64,000 nt of DNA from Paenibacillus castaneae (GTDB lineage: Bacteria > Bacillota > Bacilli > Paenibacillales > Paenibacillaceae), in contig NZ_KZ614144.1 in NCBI RefSeq assembly GCF_002884445.1, positions 2,246,290-2,310,289 of the forward strand, read 5' to 3'. Both the position numbers and the translations under genes were made by a program. The first letter of the stretch is position 1, and every line of letters starts with the position of its first letter. A model generated the notes under the pieces. It was not told the DNA's origin, ran no database searches, and worked only from the letters and a program-made list of their open reading frames with translations. Positions 41,101-50,722 of this stretch are shown here, piece by piece.

Positions 41101-42198
41101 ATGACAACTGAACTGCGCTTACAAGGATATCTTCCTCCAGGCAGTGAGAAGACAGCAGGTGCAGAGCACATAATGCTTGTCTATTACGGCCATTACGACA
41201 AAAGAGGAGATGATAAGCAATTATATGGAGACTGGAGCAAGGAAAAGTTTCTACCTTATGTAGCCTATTTGAATAAGGCAGGAGAGCCGCAGGACGATCT
41301 ATTCGACACCTTTTTGTTTTTAGCGTTAAAATCACCAGGAAGAGGAAGCTTTCATAGATATTATGACTGGGAGCTGGATTCCGAACCGGGTAAGATGAGC
41401 GACTGGAAATGGGCGATCGATCGGTTATTTGAAGAAGAACGCCAATTGTTTGCATTGAACGAAGCCGCAGCAGAAATTGGAGCGAAGCTTAACGTTCCCA
41501 ATAAGAAAATTAAAGTGATGACCATGATTCCTTTTCCGGAAAGACGCTGCAAACAGTTTGGAGATCTATCGGGTAAAGGCATTATTGAAAGCTTGGAATC
41601 GTTGGAAAATCGCAACAAAGCTATCCAATGGTACGTCGATTTGTATCTTTCCAAGTTTCATCAGGCTGAATTCTCAAATCTCGAATTTGTCGGCTTTTAT
41701 TGGATGCAGGAAGATGTTGAACCTGATGAGCCTGGAGAAATCGAAAACATTCAATTTACTCTTCATTATTTACATAAACGAAATTTGAAATTAGGATGGC
41801 TGCCTTGGTGGGGCGCCAAGCATAAAGGAGACGGAGCTAAGTTCGGATTCGACTTTACAATTGTCCAGCCTAACCATTACTTTCAGGAGCAAAGTACCGC
41901 AGAGCGAATACAGGATTGCGCTGAATTGGCCTCCAAAACAAATCAAGGTATTCAGATCGAATTCGATACAAAGGTAATCTCCAGCCAGTGGCATAGGCGA
42001 GCATTATATCAATATTTGAAAGGGGGGATTGAATTTGGTTACATGAACCATTCTGTCCTTGCCTTCTATCAAGACGTGCAAGCTCTCTACGAGTTATATC
42101 ATGATGTAGGTGACCAAGGAAGAAAGGTTTATGATGATTTCTATCTTTTCATTAAAGGGAAATTCGGCCAATCTTTAAATCTATTCCGGGAGGAATGA
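41101..42198 (+). CDS. DUF4855-like protein, possible intracellular glycoside hydrolase
   Basis: A 365-residue soluble protein without signal peptide. It resembles the DUF4855 family: HIMLVYYGHYDKR near the N-terminus, FDTFLFLALKSPGRGSF, VMTMIPFPERRCKQFG, EFVGFYWMQEDVEPDE and LKLGWLPWWGAKHKGDGA. The alternation of strands with acidic residues at strand ends looks like a TIM barrel, and the E/D in FYWMQEDVEPD could be catalytic; this is inference. It starts 27 bp after the AraC gene with AAAAGGAGC upstream, so it is in the same unit. Confidence 0.75.
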   Translation: MTTELRLQGYLPPGSEKTAGAEHIMLVYYGHYDKRGDDKQLYGDWSKEKFLPYVAYLNKAGEPQDDLFDTFLFLALKSPGRGSFHRYYDWELDSEPGKMSDWKWAIDRLFEEERQLFALNEAAAEIGAKLNVPNKKIKVMTMIPFPERRCKQFGDLSGKGIIESLESLENRNKAIQWYVDLYLSKFHQAEFSNLEFVGFYWMQEDVEPDEPGEIENIQFTLHYLHKRNLKLGWLPWWGAKHKGDGAKFGFDFTIVQPNHYFQEQSTAERIQDCAELASKTNQGIQIEFDTKVISSQWHRRALYQYLKGGIEFGYMNHSVLAFYQDVQALYELYHDVGDQGRKVYDDFYLFIKGKFGQSLNLFREE

Positions 42199-42336
42199 AA
42201 AGTAAACTTCTGAAAATTATAGATGCTTCATACTTAAATCCTTTCAAAAAGGTGGTGATGTGGCTGAAAGAATTCGGTAAATAAGTATAAGTTCTTCACG
42301 TTTCTGTCCACTATTATTTATTTGGGAGGGTCGTAC

Positions 42337-43680
42337 ATGGAAAAGAAATCGTTCATATCGCTTGTAGCCATTATGGTATTACTAGTTGCTGTGGTTTCAG
42401 CCTGCTCATCCAAGAATAACGATATGAAGGAAACACCGACGACAAAGGAGAGCACGAACAAGCCTGCCGAAACAGCCGCTTCAAAAGATAAAGTCGAAAT
42501 CAGTTTTTGGTACGGTTGGGGTGGCGTTGAAGGCGAACTAATGGAGAAAATGATTAAGAAATTTAACGACAGTCAAGACCAAATCGTCGTTAAAGGTACG
42601 GTGGAAGGCGATTACTCCAAGCAGCTTACGGCTATTACAGCTGGTGATCCTCCTGATGTAGCGTCCAACTTCGGTAATGCAACTGTGCCAAATGGTGAGA
42701 ATGGAGCCAACACTCCACTAGACAAATATATGGAAGAGAGCGGCATGACCGACAATTATTTCGTGCCCGGTGCTATCAAACAGCAGCAGTACAACGGTGA
42801 AACGTATGCGCTTCCATTGGCTATGCATTTCAGTATGTTGTTTTATAACAAGGACCTGCTCGCACAAGCGGGGTATGATCAGGCGCCAGAGACTGTACAG
42901 CAGCTGTTCGAATACTTTGATAGCCTTAGCAAAATCGAAGGAAATGGCGTAATTAAGTCCCTTGCAATCTCACCGCAGCTTCCAATCTATGACTACTCCT
43001 ATATTTATGGAGGTAAGTTCGTAGATGAAGCAAACAATGAGATAACCCCGCAGGATCCAGGATTTATACAAGCAATGAAGCAAAGTGCAGCGCTGTGGAA
43101 GAAAGCAGGCGGCAGTGAGAAAATCAATCAGTTTACTTCGACTCTTGGCGGTTGGTTGACGGCGGATGATCCATTCTTTACGGGTAAATACGCAATGATG
43201 ATCGGAGGCGAATGGACTGGCTCATTCATTGAAAAATTTGCCCCAAATTTGAATTATGGCATTGCTCCACTGCCGTATGATGAGAATAATCCGGAAATGA
43301 AAGGCGCAGCATCCGTTGATACCAGCACGCTTTATATCCCCAAAGGTGCAAAGCATCCGGATGAGGCATGGCAATTTATCAAATGGTTCATGCAGGCAGA
43401 AAATATTGCCGAATTTGATGCCGGCCTTGGTAATCTAACACCTGTTATCGATGCAATTGACTCACCATTGTTTAATAACGTTCCAGGATTCAAGGAGTTC
43501 CTGGAAAGTTCAAAGAACCCTCTGTTATCGAGCTTTCCAGCATCGCCTTATATGGGAGTATACACAAACGAGATCGGTGTTGCCTTTAATGAGGTTCTCT
43601 TAGGCAATATTTCGGCGGAGCAAGGTGCCAAGCAAATTGCTGACAGAATGTCCGCTGAGCTTCCGAAATTCAAGAAGTAA
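42337..43680 (+). CDS. Extracellular solute-binding lipoprotein, family 1 (sugar)
   Basis: About 447 residues. Signal peptide with lipobox VVSAC near residue 22, then a Thr/Lys-rich tether and a maltose-binding-type fold: ISFWYGWGGVEGELMEKMIK, the TAGDPPDVASNFG region, LPLAMHFSMLFYNKDLLAQAG, GKYAMMIGGEWTGSF and HPDEAWQFIKWFMQ. It would capture an oligosaccharide for the permeases encoded downstream. TTGGGAGGG precedes ATG 42337. It lies 138 bp after the DUF4855 gene and is followed by a hairpin. Confidence 0.92.
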   Translation: MEKKSFISLVAIMVLLVAVVSACSSKNNDMKETPTTKESTNKPAETAASKDKVEISFWYGWGGVEGELMEKMIKKFNDSQDQIVVKGTVEGDYSKQLTAITAGDPPDVASNFGNATVPNGENGANTPLDKYMEESGMTDNYFVPGAIKQQQYNGETYALPLAMHFSMLFYNKDLLAQAGYDQAPETVQQLFEYFDSLSKIEGNGVIKSLAISPQLPIYDYSYIYGGKFVDEANNEITPQDPGFIQAMKQSAALWKKAGGSEKINQFTSTLGGWLTADDPFFTGKYAMMIGGEWTGSFIEKFAPNLNYGIAPLPYDENNPEMKGAASVDTSTLYIPKGAKHPDEAWQFIKWFMQAENIAEFDAGLGNLTPVIDAIDSPLFNNVPGFKEFLESSKNPLLSSFPASPYMGVYTNEIGVAFNEVLLGNISAEQGAKQIADRMSAELPKFKK

Positions 43681-43696
43681 GTAGGCTCGCAGTTAA

Positions 43697-43739
43697 ACAT
43701 GAAACTCCTGCCCGTCTATCATGGACAGGAGTTTCATGT
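43697..43739 (+). terminator. Strong intergenic hairpin, no T-run
   Basis: Arms 43697-43710 and 43726-43739 pair perfectly over 14 bp. No T-run follows on the plus strand and the next ribosome binding site is 14 bases away, so it is more likely an RNA stabiliser or partial terminator that sets a high level of the binding protein relative to downstream genes. Confidence 0.5.
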
Positions 43740-43770
43740 GATGTAAATGCTACGGGGGGGTGGAAGAAAC

Positions 43771-46722
43771 TTGCGAAACCATTTAAAACGGATGTCGAAG
43801 ACGTTCAAGCTGAAAGCATTCCTTCTCAGTCTGCTGATACTTAGCTTTGTGGTATACCCGGTGGAGAGAGGGGACGCGGCGGATAAATTAGCTGAAAAAT
43901 ATAAGAATGCTCTTAACCTGAAGCCTATTGATTTTTCTGCGTACAGCGAATCGCAGCTGCCGACCTATTCTGTGGTACTGAATGAGCAGAGGAAATCTGG
44001 GGCCAAGGATGTACAAGATTCACGAGTGGATATCCCAGCTGCTGCCTTTATCGGTTCTGGATCTGAAAAGAACGTGAAGCCTGTTGTACAAACGGGAATC
44101 GGTGACACGCTTGATCAGGCTGTTGTCTGGCAGGATGAAATCGATTGGATCGAGTGGTCGGTAGAAGCTCCAGAAGATGGATTTTATAATATTGAGCTCA
44201 CCTATTATCCTATCGAAGGAAAACGTTCTTCGATTGATCGAAGCCTTAAGATAGATAACGAGTTTTCTTTTAATGAAGCACAGAGGTTAACCTTTTACCG
44301 AATGTGGGCCGATCAGGCAGAACCTAAAATAAACAGTCAGGGAGATGACATTAGGCCCAAACAAGTTGAGGTCCCCCGCTGGGAGACTGTCAGGTTAACG
44401 GATAACGAAGGAAAATACGCGGAGCCATTCCGTTTCTATATGAAACAAGGAATACATACGCTGCGGTTTGACACCATAAAAGAACCAATCGCTATTTCCC
44501 AAATATCTCTTGTTTCGCCAGAAACCGTTCCTACTTATAGCGAGGTGAAACAACAGAACGAGCACAACGGGTATAAGAAAGCGGTTGACCAAATGGTCAA
44601 AATCCAAGCGGAAAAGGTCTGGTATAAAACGGAGCCGACGCTTCGCAGGGAGTCAAACTCCGATCCGAATGTTGAACCGCCTGCTAACGGAAATCAACGG
44701 CTAAATGTTATTGGAGATTTTCGCTGGCGTAAGGGTGGTCAATACTTGACCTGGATGATTGATGTTCCCGAGGATGGGCTTTACAAAATCGGATTAAAAA
44801 ATGGTCAATGGTGGGGAGATGGCTTGCCGTCCTACCGTAAGATTGAGCTCGATGGGAAGGTCCCATTTAAAGAACTGGAGGAGTATGCCTTTCCTTTCTC
44901 AAAGGACTGGAGAATGACAAGTCTCGGCAATGAAGATGGAGATTTCTTGTTTTATTTGCCGAAAGGAATGCATACAATGCGCATCACTGTACAGCTCGGA
45001 CCATACCGGGACGTCCTACAATCTTTATCCGATACGATCTTCACCATCTCCGAGCTGAACCGGAAAATCATAATGGTGACGGGTACAAAACCCGATATGA
45101 ACTTTCGCTATGAGCTGGAACGGCGAGTACCCAATTTAATCGAAGATCTGAAATCGATAGCAGACAGCATTAGCTATCAAATCGATTTGTTAGAGCAATT
45201 GTCCAGCAGTAATCCTGCGGTAGTCCAGAGTCTAAAGGCTATTCGGGAGCAGTATCAGAAAATGGCAAATAATCCAGATGACATTCCTAAACAATTAGAT
45301 GATATTACGAACACACAAGGGCAGCTAGGGAATTGGCTGCTCAGCCTGAAGGAATCTCCGCTTGTTCTTGATTATCTCGCAATTGCCTCTCCGGATAAAA
45401 AATGGACGAAGGTAAAGTCATCCTTTTTTGAACGGCTAGTCTCGATGACACAAAACTTTTTCAGATCATTTACGAAAGATTATGACAGCGTAGGGGATAC
45501 GTTTAATGACGAGGAAGGTGCGGTCATTAATGTGTGGATCGGTAATGGACGTGAATGGGCTGAATTAATTAAGGATTTGGTCGATGAAGATTTTACGCCG
45601 ACTTCAGGAATACGGGTCAATATCAATACTGTTCCCGCTGGACAGATGGCTTCTGGTTCAGCGAATACGCTGCTGCTTGCCGCAAGCTCCGGCAGGGCGC
45701 CTGACGTGGCCACGAACCTTGAAGCGACGCTGCCTGTTGAATTTGCGATTCGCGATGCGGTTATTAATTTGAATCAATTCGATGATTATGAAAAAACCGT
45801 TGAGCAGTTTCTGCAAGGATCATTAATTCCCTTCAAATACAACGGCGGAGATTACGCGCTGCCGGAAACACAGGATTTCAATCTTGTGTTTTATCGTAAA
45901 GACATTTTGTCTCAGCTTAAATTAGGTATTCCTAATACGTGGGAGGATTTATACAAAATACTTCCAATTTTGCAGCGGAACGGTATGAATGCCTGGATTC
46001 CGGCATCACTAGATCCTTTTCTTTATCAGCAGGGAGGAAGCTTCTATAACGACAGTCTAAATCGCACTGGATTGGATACTCCAGAAGCATATACGGCTTT
46101 TAAAGAGTGGACGGATATTTACACGAACTATCAGCTGCCCATTGAGGCGAATTTCTTCAATCGGATGCGCTCTGGCGAAATGCCGATAGGAATTGCCAAC
46201 TACACGTCGTATGTACAGTTTTCGGTTGCCGCACCAGAGCTCACTGGAAGATGGGGGATTGCACCTTCGCCGGGTACGATAAAGGCAGATGGCACAATCG
46301 ACCGCACTGCAGGCGGAGCTGTCTATGGATCGGTCATCTTTAAACAGTCAGAACATCAACAGGAGGCTTGGGAGTTTTTGAAATGGTGGATGAGTAAAGA
46401 GGTTCAGCTTCGTTTCGGCCAGGAGCTCGAATCCCTCATCGGCGTTGAAGCGCGCTGGAACACCGCTAATACTGAGGCCTTCAAGGATTTGCCATGGCCA
46501 AAAGAAGATTTGGAAGCTTTTCAAGAACAATGGAAATGGTATCGTGAACGTCCAGTTGTACCTGGAGGATATTTCACAACTCGGCATATTTCAAATGCCT
46601 GGAACCGTGTTGTGCTCTCTGGCACAAATCCAAGAGAATCGATTGAACAAGCCGTGAAGGATATAAATAAGGAACTGAAAGCGAAGCAGGAAGAATTCGG
46701 CATTACCGCCCCAAAGGAATAA
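43771..46722 (+). CDS. Large secreted protein: two carbohydrate-binding-like modules fused to a solute-binding domain
   Basis: About 983 residues. An N-terminal signal (FLLSLLILSFVVYPV, cut near GDAA, no lipobox) is followed by two similar beta modules at about 120-250 and 316-435; both carry a W-x-V-x-PEDG-x-Y pattern (WIEWSVEAPEDGFYNIELTY; YLTWMIDVPEDGLYKIGLKN). A helical linker (about 445-580) leads to a family 1 solute-binding domain (about 590-983): RAPDVATNLEATLPVEFAI, YALPETQDFNLVFYRKDILS, AWEFLKWWMSKEVQLRFG. The start is TTG 43771 after GGGGGGTGG; in-frame ATG 43747 has no site. It is more than twice the usual length for a binding protein and probably binds a polymer at the cell surface. 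Confidence 0.88.
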   Translation: MRNHLKRMSKTFKLKAFLLSLLILSFVVYPVERGDAADKLAEKYKNALNLKPIDFSAYSESQLPTYSVVLNEQRKSGAKDVQDSRVDIPAAAFIGSGSEKNVKPVVQTGIGDTLDQAVVWQDEIDWIEWSVEAPEDGFYNIELTYYPIEGKRSSIDRSLKIDNEFSFNEAQRLTFYRMWADQAEPKINSQGDDIRPKQVEVPRWETVRLTDNEGKYAEPFRFYMKQGIHTLRFDTIKEPIAISQISLVSPETVPTYSEVKQQNEHNGYKKAVDQMVKIQAEKVWYKTEPTLRRESNSDPNVEPPANGNQRLNVIGDFRWRKGGQYLTWMIDVPEDGLYKIGLKNGQWWGDGLPSYRKIELDGKVPFKELEEYAFPFSKDWRMTSLGNEDGDFLFYLPKGMHTMRITVQLGPYRDVLQSLSDTIFTISELNRKIIMVTGTKPDMNFRYELERRVPNLIEDLKSIADSISYQIDLLEQLSSSNPAVVQSLKAIREQYQKMANNPDDIPKQLDDITNTQGQLGNWLLSLKESPLVLDYLAIASPDKKWTKVKSSFFERLVSMTQNFFRSFTKDYDSVGDTFNDEEGAVINVWIGNGREWAELIKDLVDEDFTPTSGIRVNINTVPAGQMASGSANTLLLAASSGRAPDVATNLEATLPVEFAIRDAVINLNQFDDYEKTVEQFLQGSLIPFKYNGGDYALPETQDFNLVFYRKDILSQLKLGIPNTWEDLYKILPILQRNGMNAWIPASLDPFLYQQGGSFYNDSLNRTGLDTPEAYTAFKEWTDIYTNYQLPIEANFFNRMRSGEMPIGIANYTSYVQFSVAAPELTGRWGIAPSPGTIKADGTIDRTAGGAVYGSVIFKQSEHQQEAWEFLKWWMSKEVQLRFGQELESLIGVEARWNTANTEAFKDLPWPKEDLEAFQEQWKWYRERPVVPGGYFTTRHISNAWNRVVLSGTNPRESIEQAVKDINKELKAKQEEFGITAPKE

Positions 46723-46760
46723 AAAGAACAAATTCGTTTTGCTAGAAAGGATGGATTCGG

Positions 46761-47708
46761 GTGGCAGGACAAACGATGGTGGCAACCAACCATCCCCCAG
46801 CTTATAAAATAAAAAAAATGACTTGGCTTGCACATTTGAAAGCGAATAAAATCAAATATTTAATGCTCGCGCCATTTATCCTATTATTTATTGTCTTTTA
46901 TATTATTCCGGTCCTATCCTCCTTTGTGCTCAGCTTTACTTATTATAATATGCTCCAGCCGCCCAGATGGGTCGGCTTGACGAATTACAAAATTCTCTTT
47001 CTAGAAGACGACATCTTTCTGATTTCTCTTAAGAATACTTTTGCTTTTGCAATCGTAACAGGACCTTTAAGCTACTTGCTATCGTTCTTTTTTGCTTGGA
47101 TTATAAGCAACCTGAGATTCAGTAATGCATTTGCTCTCGCCTTTTATGCTCCCTCCATTACGAGTTCGATCGCCCTAAGCGTTGTATGGACTTATATTTT
47201 CTCGGGCGATCGCTATGGATTAATTAACAAGTTTTTTATCGATTCCGGCATTATTGATACGCCGATCATTTGGCTAGCCAATCCGGACTATATGTTATAT
47301 GTCGTCATGTTCGTCTCGCTTTGGATGAGTATGGGTTCTGGCTTCCTTGTATTTCTGGCGGGCCTGCGCAATGTTCCTCAAGATTTATATGAAGCGGGTT
47401 CGATTGACGGCATTCGCAACAAATTTCAAGAAATGTGGATGATCACTCTCCCGATGATGAAACCGCAGCTTTTGTTCGGAGCGGTCATGTCTATTGTAGC
47501 TTCGTTTGCTGTTTTTGATATCGCGGTGGTCTTGACGGGTATGCCGAGTCCGAATTATGCAGCTCATACCATCGTCTCACATTTGTACGACTACGCCTTT
47601 ATCCGATTTGAATTAGGCTATGCATCGGCCATTTCCGTCGTCCTGTTTCTGCTGACCTTTACGCTTGGTCGCATCAGCATGAGAATGTTCTCTTCAAAAG
47701 ATGAATAA
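46761..47708 (+). CDS. Sugar ABC transporter permease, MalF/UgpA-like (pair 1)
   Basis: A 315-residue membrane protein with six likely helices (first YLMLAPFILLFIVFYIIPVL). The EAA loop is LYEAGSIDGIRNKFQEMWMI. It would form one half of the import channel with the next gene. Start GTG 46761 follows AGAAAGGAT; ATG 46776 is possible. It lies 38 bp after the large binding protein. Confidence 0.92.
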   Translation: MAGQTMVATNHPPAYKIKKMTWLAHLKANKIKYLMLAPFILLFIVFYIIPVLSSFVLSFTYYNMLQPPRWVGLTNYKILFLEDDIFLISLKNTFAFAIVTGPLSYLLSFFFAWIISNLRFSNAFALAFYAPSITSSIALSVVWTYIFSGDRYGLINKFFIDSGIIDTPIIWLANPDYMLYVVMFVSLWMSMGSGFLVFLAGLRNVPQDLYEAGSIDGIRNKFQEMWMITLPMMKPQLLFGAVMSIVASFAVFDIAVVLTGMPSPNYAAHTIVSHLYDYAFIRFELGYASAISVVLFLLTFTLGRISMRMFSSKDE

Positions 47709-47725
47709 GGAAGGAGGAGCTTGGA

Positions 47726-48634
47726 ATGATTACTGCAGCCAAAATGGTCTTCAAGCCAGTGAGCCGTACAGCTTATTTGTTTTATAGAAAGTGGCTTAAA
47801 GGGATCACAGTCAAAAAGATTTCATTATATATCGTTATGATCCTGCTTGTCGTTTTCACGTCAGCGCCTATCATATTTGTCATTTCCACAGCGTTTAAGC
47901 CGCTGGATGAATTGTTTTTATATCCGCCTCGGTTTTTAGTCATGAAGCCAACGTTCAAAAATTTCAATGATTTGCTGATGGCTACAGATTCTTCGCTTGT
48001 TCCTTTCTCACGCTATTTATTTAACAGTGTGATAACAACCGTCGCCATCGTATTTTTCAGCGTCGTCATAAGCTCTATGGGAGCATTTATCATTTCAAAG
48101 TATAAACTCCCTGGCACGGCATTTATATTTGCGGTCATCATATCCGCGCTCATGTTTCCTCCGCAGGTGACAGCAATTCCAACATACTTCGTTATATCCA
48201 ACATGGGAATTCTGAACACTTATTGGGCTTTAACTTTGCCCAAATTAGCTGTTCCGTTTAACTTTTTCCTCGTTAAGCAGTTTATGGATCAAATTCCTGA
48301 TCAAACGTTAGAAGCCGCCAAAGTAGACGGCGCCAACGAATGGATCATGTTCTGGAAAATCGTGATGCCGTTTGTGAAGCCCGCTTGGATGACAGTCGTC
48401 ATTTTCTCCTTTATCGGCAACTGGAACGATTTCTCCACCCCTCTTATCTATACAACAAGCGAAGCGATGAAAACTCTTCCGCTAGCCATGTTAGGCGTGT
48501 CCAACGGCACTGTCGGCAGGATGGGTGCTGCGGCTGCAGGAGCTTTCGTTACTGTTATGCCAAGCATCATTTTATTTATTATTCTGCAGCGTCAGGTCAT
48601 GGACACGATGGCTCACTCCGGCATCAAATCGTAG
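47726..48634 (+). CDS. Carbohydrate ABC transporter permease, MalG/UgpE-like (pair 1)
   Basis: A 302-residue six-helix permease. EAA loop: LEAAKVDGANEWIMFWKIVM; typical VTAIPTYFVISNMGILNTYW before it and SFIGNWNDFSTPLIYT after. AAGGAAGGAGGAGC precedes ATG. It partners the gene before it. No ATP-binding gene is present nearby; a shared MsmK/UgpC-type ATPase encoded elsewhere is expected from the family. Confidence 0.92.
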   Translation: MITAAKMVFKPVSRTAYLFYRKWLKGITVKKISLYIVMILLVVFTSAPIIFVISTAFKPLDELFLYPPRFLVMKPTFKNFNDLLMATDSSLVPFSRYLFNSVITTVAIVFFSVVISSMGAFIISKYKLPGTAFIFAVIISALMFPPQVTAIPTYFVISNMGILNTYWALTLPKLAVPFNFFLVKQFMDQIPDQTLEAAKVDGANEWIMFWKIVMPFVKPAWMTVVIFSFIGNWNDFSTPLIYTTSEAMKTLPLAMLGVSNGTVGRMGAAAAGAFVTVMPSIILFIILQRQVMDTMAHSGIKS

Positions 48635-48654
48635 AAATAAGGGGGGTATAGAAG

Positions 48655-50706
48655 GTGAGAAGCTTGCGCCATGGGTTGGTCGTCATATTCATGTTGATTG
48701 CATCTATGTTTATTGGAACTCTTTCGGCATTTGCCGTTCCAGCGGATGGCTATGTCATTGCACCGGATGGGAAAAACATCTCCATACCTCTTGGCTATTC
48801 CGTAGAACGGGCATTAAATGGAGATTATGAGCATGGCATGTTCAAAAATCCGAAGGACCTATTTATCGATTCAAAGGACTTCGTATATATTGCGGATACG
48901 GGTAACAATCGGATCATCAAGATGGATAAATTGGGAATCGTATTGAAGGTATATGGTACGAAGGAAGATAAGCTGAATCTCATGGATCCTAGTGGGATAT
49001 TCGTAGAAGAAGACGGTGATATTTATATCGCCGATACAGGAAATAATCGAATTGTCCATCTCTCTCCGGACGGAGTAATGATTGAGGAGTTCGTCGCACC
49101 CCAATCGGATTTGATTGATCCGGATTTCCCTTACATGCCCGTGAAGCTTGTAATTGACCACAGTGGCAATATGTATGTCCAAAGCGGCAATGATTACCAC
49201 GGCTTAATGGTCATCGATGGGAATAACAATTTCCAAGGCTATATTGCTCCCAATAAGCTGAAATTTAACCTTAAGGATTATATTTTACGAAAGTTTGCGA
49301 CAAAGGAGCAGCGGGAAGCTTTAGGTAAAGTAGTTCCACCCAATCATCGCAACGTGACCATTGATCTTAAGGAAGGTTATCTATACACAGCCATCGAGAA
49401 TACATCTATTGATCAGGTCAAAAGATTTAATCTATTAGGAATTAATACTTATCCCGTAGATAAATCATATGGTGAGCTCAGGTTTAGAGGCGGTGTAACT
49501 ACCTCGCCAAACATTGTAGATGTAGCCGTGGATAAAAATGGAATCATTACGACTGTAGACTCCAATCATCGTAAAGTATATCAATTTGACCAAGAGGGCA
49601 ACAATCTGCTCGTATTCGGTGGGAACGGCGACATGACGGGATATTTCCAGGATCCAGTCAGTGTTGCGAACGATTCCGAAGGATTATTGTATGTTCTGGA
49701 TCAGGCAAGAGGCCAGGTACAGGTATTTAAGGCGAATCTATTTACGACACTCGTGCATAACGGCAGCAAGCTGTACAGCAATGGACGGTATGAAGAAGCG
49801 CTCGTGCCTTGGAGACAGGTCGTTGAAATCGATTCTAACTATGTTCTGGCACATCGGGGAATAGGTAAAGCGCTGTATAAACAGGAACAATGGAAAGAAG
49901 CTATGGCTGAGTTTCGCTTAGGGGAAGACATGGGGAATTACTCCAATGCTTTTAGAGAGTACCGCCATGAGCTGCTAAGATCGCAATTTGGATGGATTGT
50001 GTTGATTATTTGTGCGCTCGGTATGGCGTTATACTATTCGGTTGTCAAATTGATGAGCTACAGCCGAAGAGTGCTTGTATTACCGGAAGGATCTCGAAGT
50101 GCCATGGATAACGCGGTGCTCACGATTTTCGCTCCACAGGAAGCATTCATGCGTATTCAGTCGGCACCCAAGTATGTCCCGTCTGTTTTGCTTATTCTAG
50201 GCGTTTTGGCGGCAAGGTTCTTCCAAATCTTTTTTACGAGCTTTCACTTTAATTTGACACGTCCCGAATTCGCTAATCTATATTTGGAAGTCTCGCAGCT
50301 GCTCATACCCTTTCTCATATTCGTAATTTCGTTATGGATGATTACATCGATAATGGATGGCGAATCGAAGTTGAAGCAGATCTTAGCAGCATGCTCGTAT
50401 GCGATGATTCCGTATATTATCGGAACAGTGGCCCAAACGCTGTTAAGCAACGTTCTAACAAGAGACGAATTAGGGATTTATAACATGATCTCTGTAATCA
50501 TGTATGGTTGGATCGTTGTAATTGCCTTTATTCTCATCAGTGTCATGAATGACTACACAGTCGGAAAGACCATTTCTGTCATCATTATTTCTCTCCTAAC
50601 CTCATTGGGATTATTGCTTGTAGGTGTACTATTCTATGTTTTGATTGATCACGTATTCGATTTCGTAAAAGAACTATTCCTTGAGTTATATATTAGATGG
50701 TTCTAA
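48655..50706 (+). CDS. Secreted NHL-repeat and TPR protein fused to a Yip1-like membrane domain
   Basis: A 683-residue protein. Signal-type N-terminus, then NHL beta-propeller repeats (about 50-355) with recurring units such as FVYIADTGNNRIIKMD, DIYIADTGNNRIVHLS and LLYVLDQARGQVQVFK. A TPR pair follows (about 365-425: YEEALVPWRQVVEIDSNYVL). One membrane segment near 443-463 leads to a C-terminal Yip1-like bundle of about five helices (500-683). The propeller and TPR would lie outside, anchored by the bundle. GGGGGG precedes GTG 48655. It sits between two permease pairs, so it may organise binding proteins or enzymes around the importer; function unproven. Confidence 0.85.
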   Translation: MRSLRHGLVVIFMLIASMFIGTLSAFAVPADGYVIAPDGKNISIPLGYSVERALNGDYEHGMFKNPKDLFIDSKDFVYIADTGNNRIIKMDKLGIVLKVYGTKEDKLNLMDPSGIFVEEDGDIYIADTGNNRIVHLSPDGVMIEEFVAPQSDLIDPDFPYMPVKLVIDHSGNMYVQSGNDYHGLMVIDGNNNFQGYIAPNKLKFNLKDYILRKFATKEQREALGKVVPPNHRNVTIDLKEGYLYTAIENTSIDQVKRFNLLGINTYPVDKSYGELRFRGGVTTSPNIVDVAVDKNGIITTVDSNHRKVYQFDQEGNNLLVFGGNGDMTGYFQDPVSVANDSEGLLYVLDQARGQVQVFKANLFTTLVHNGSKLYSNGRYEEALVPWRQVVEIDSNYVLAHRGIGKALYKQEQWKEAMAEFRLGEDMGNYSNAFREYRHELLRSQFGWIVLIICALGMALYYSVVKLMSYSRRVLVLPEGSRSAMDNAVLTIFAPQEAFMRIQSAPKYVPSVLLILGVLAARFFQIFFTSFHFNLTRPEFANLYLEVSQLLIPFLIFVISLWMITSIMDGESKLKQILAACSYAMIPYIIGTVAQTLLSNVLTRDELGIYNMISVIMYGWIVVIAFILISVMNDYTVGKTISVIIISLLTSLGLLLVGVLFYVLIDHVFDFVKELFLELYIRWF

Positions 50707-50722
50707 GGGAGGAGGCGAACAG

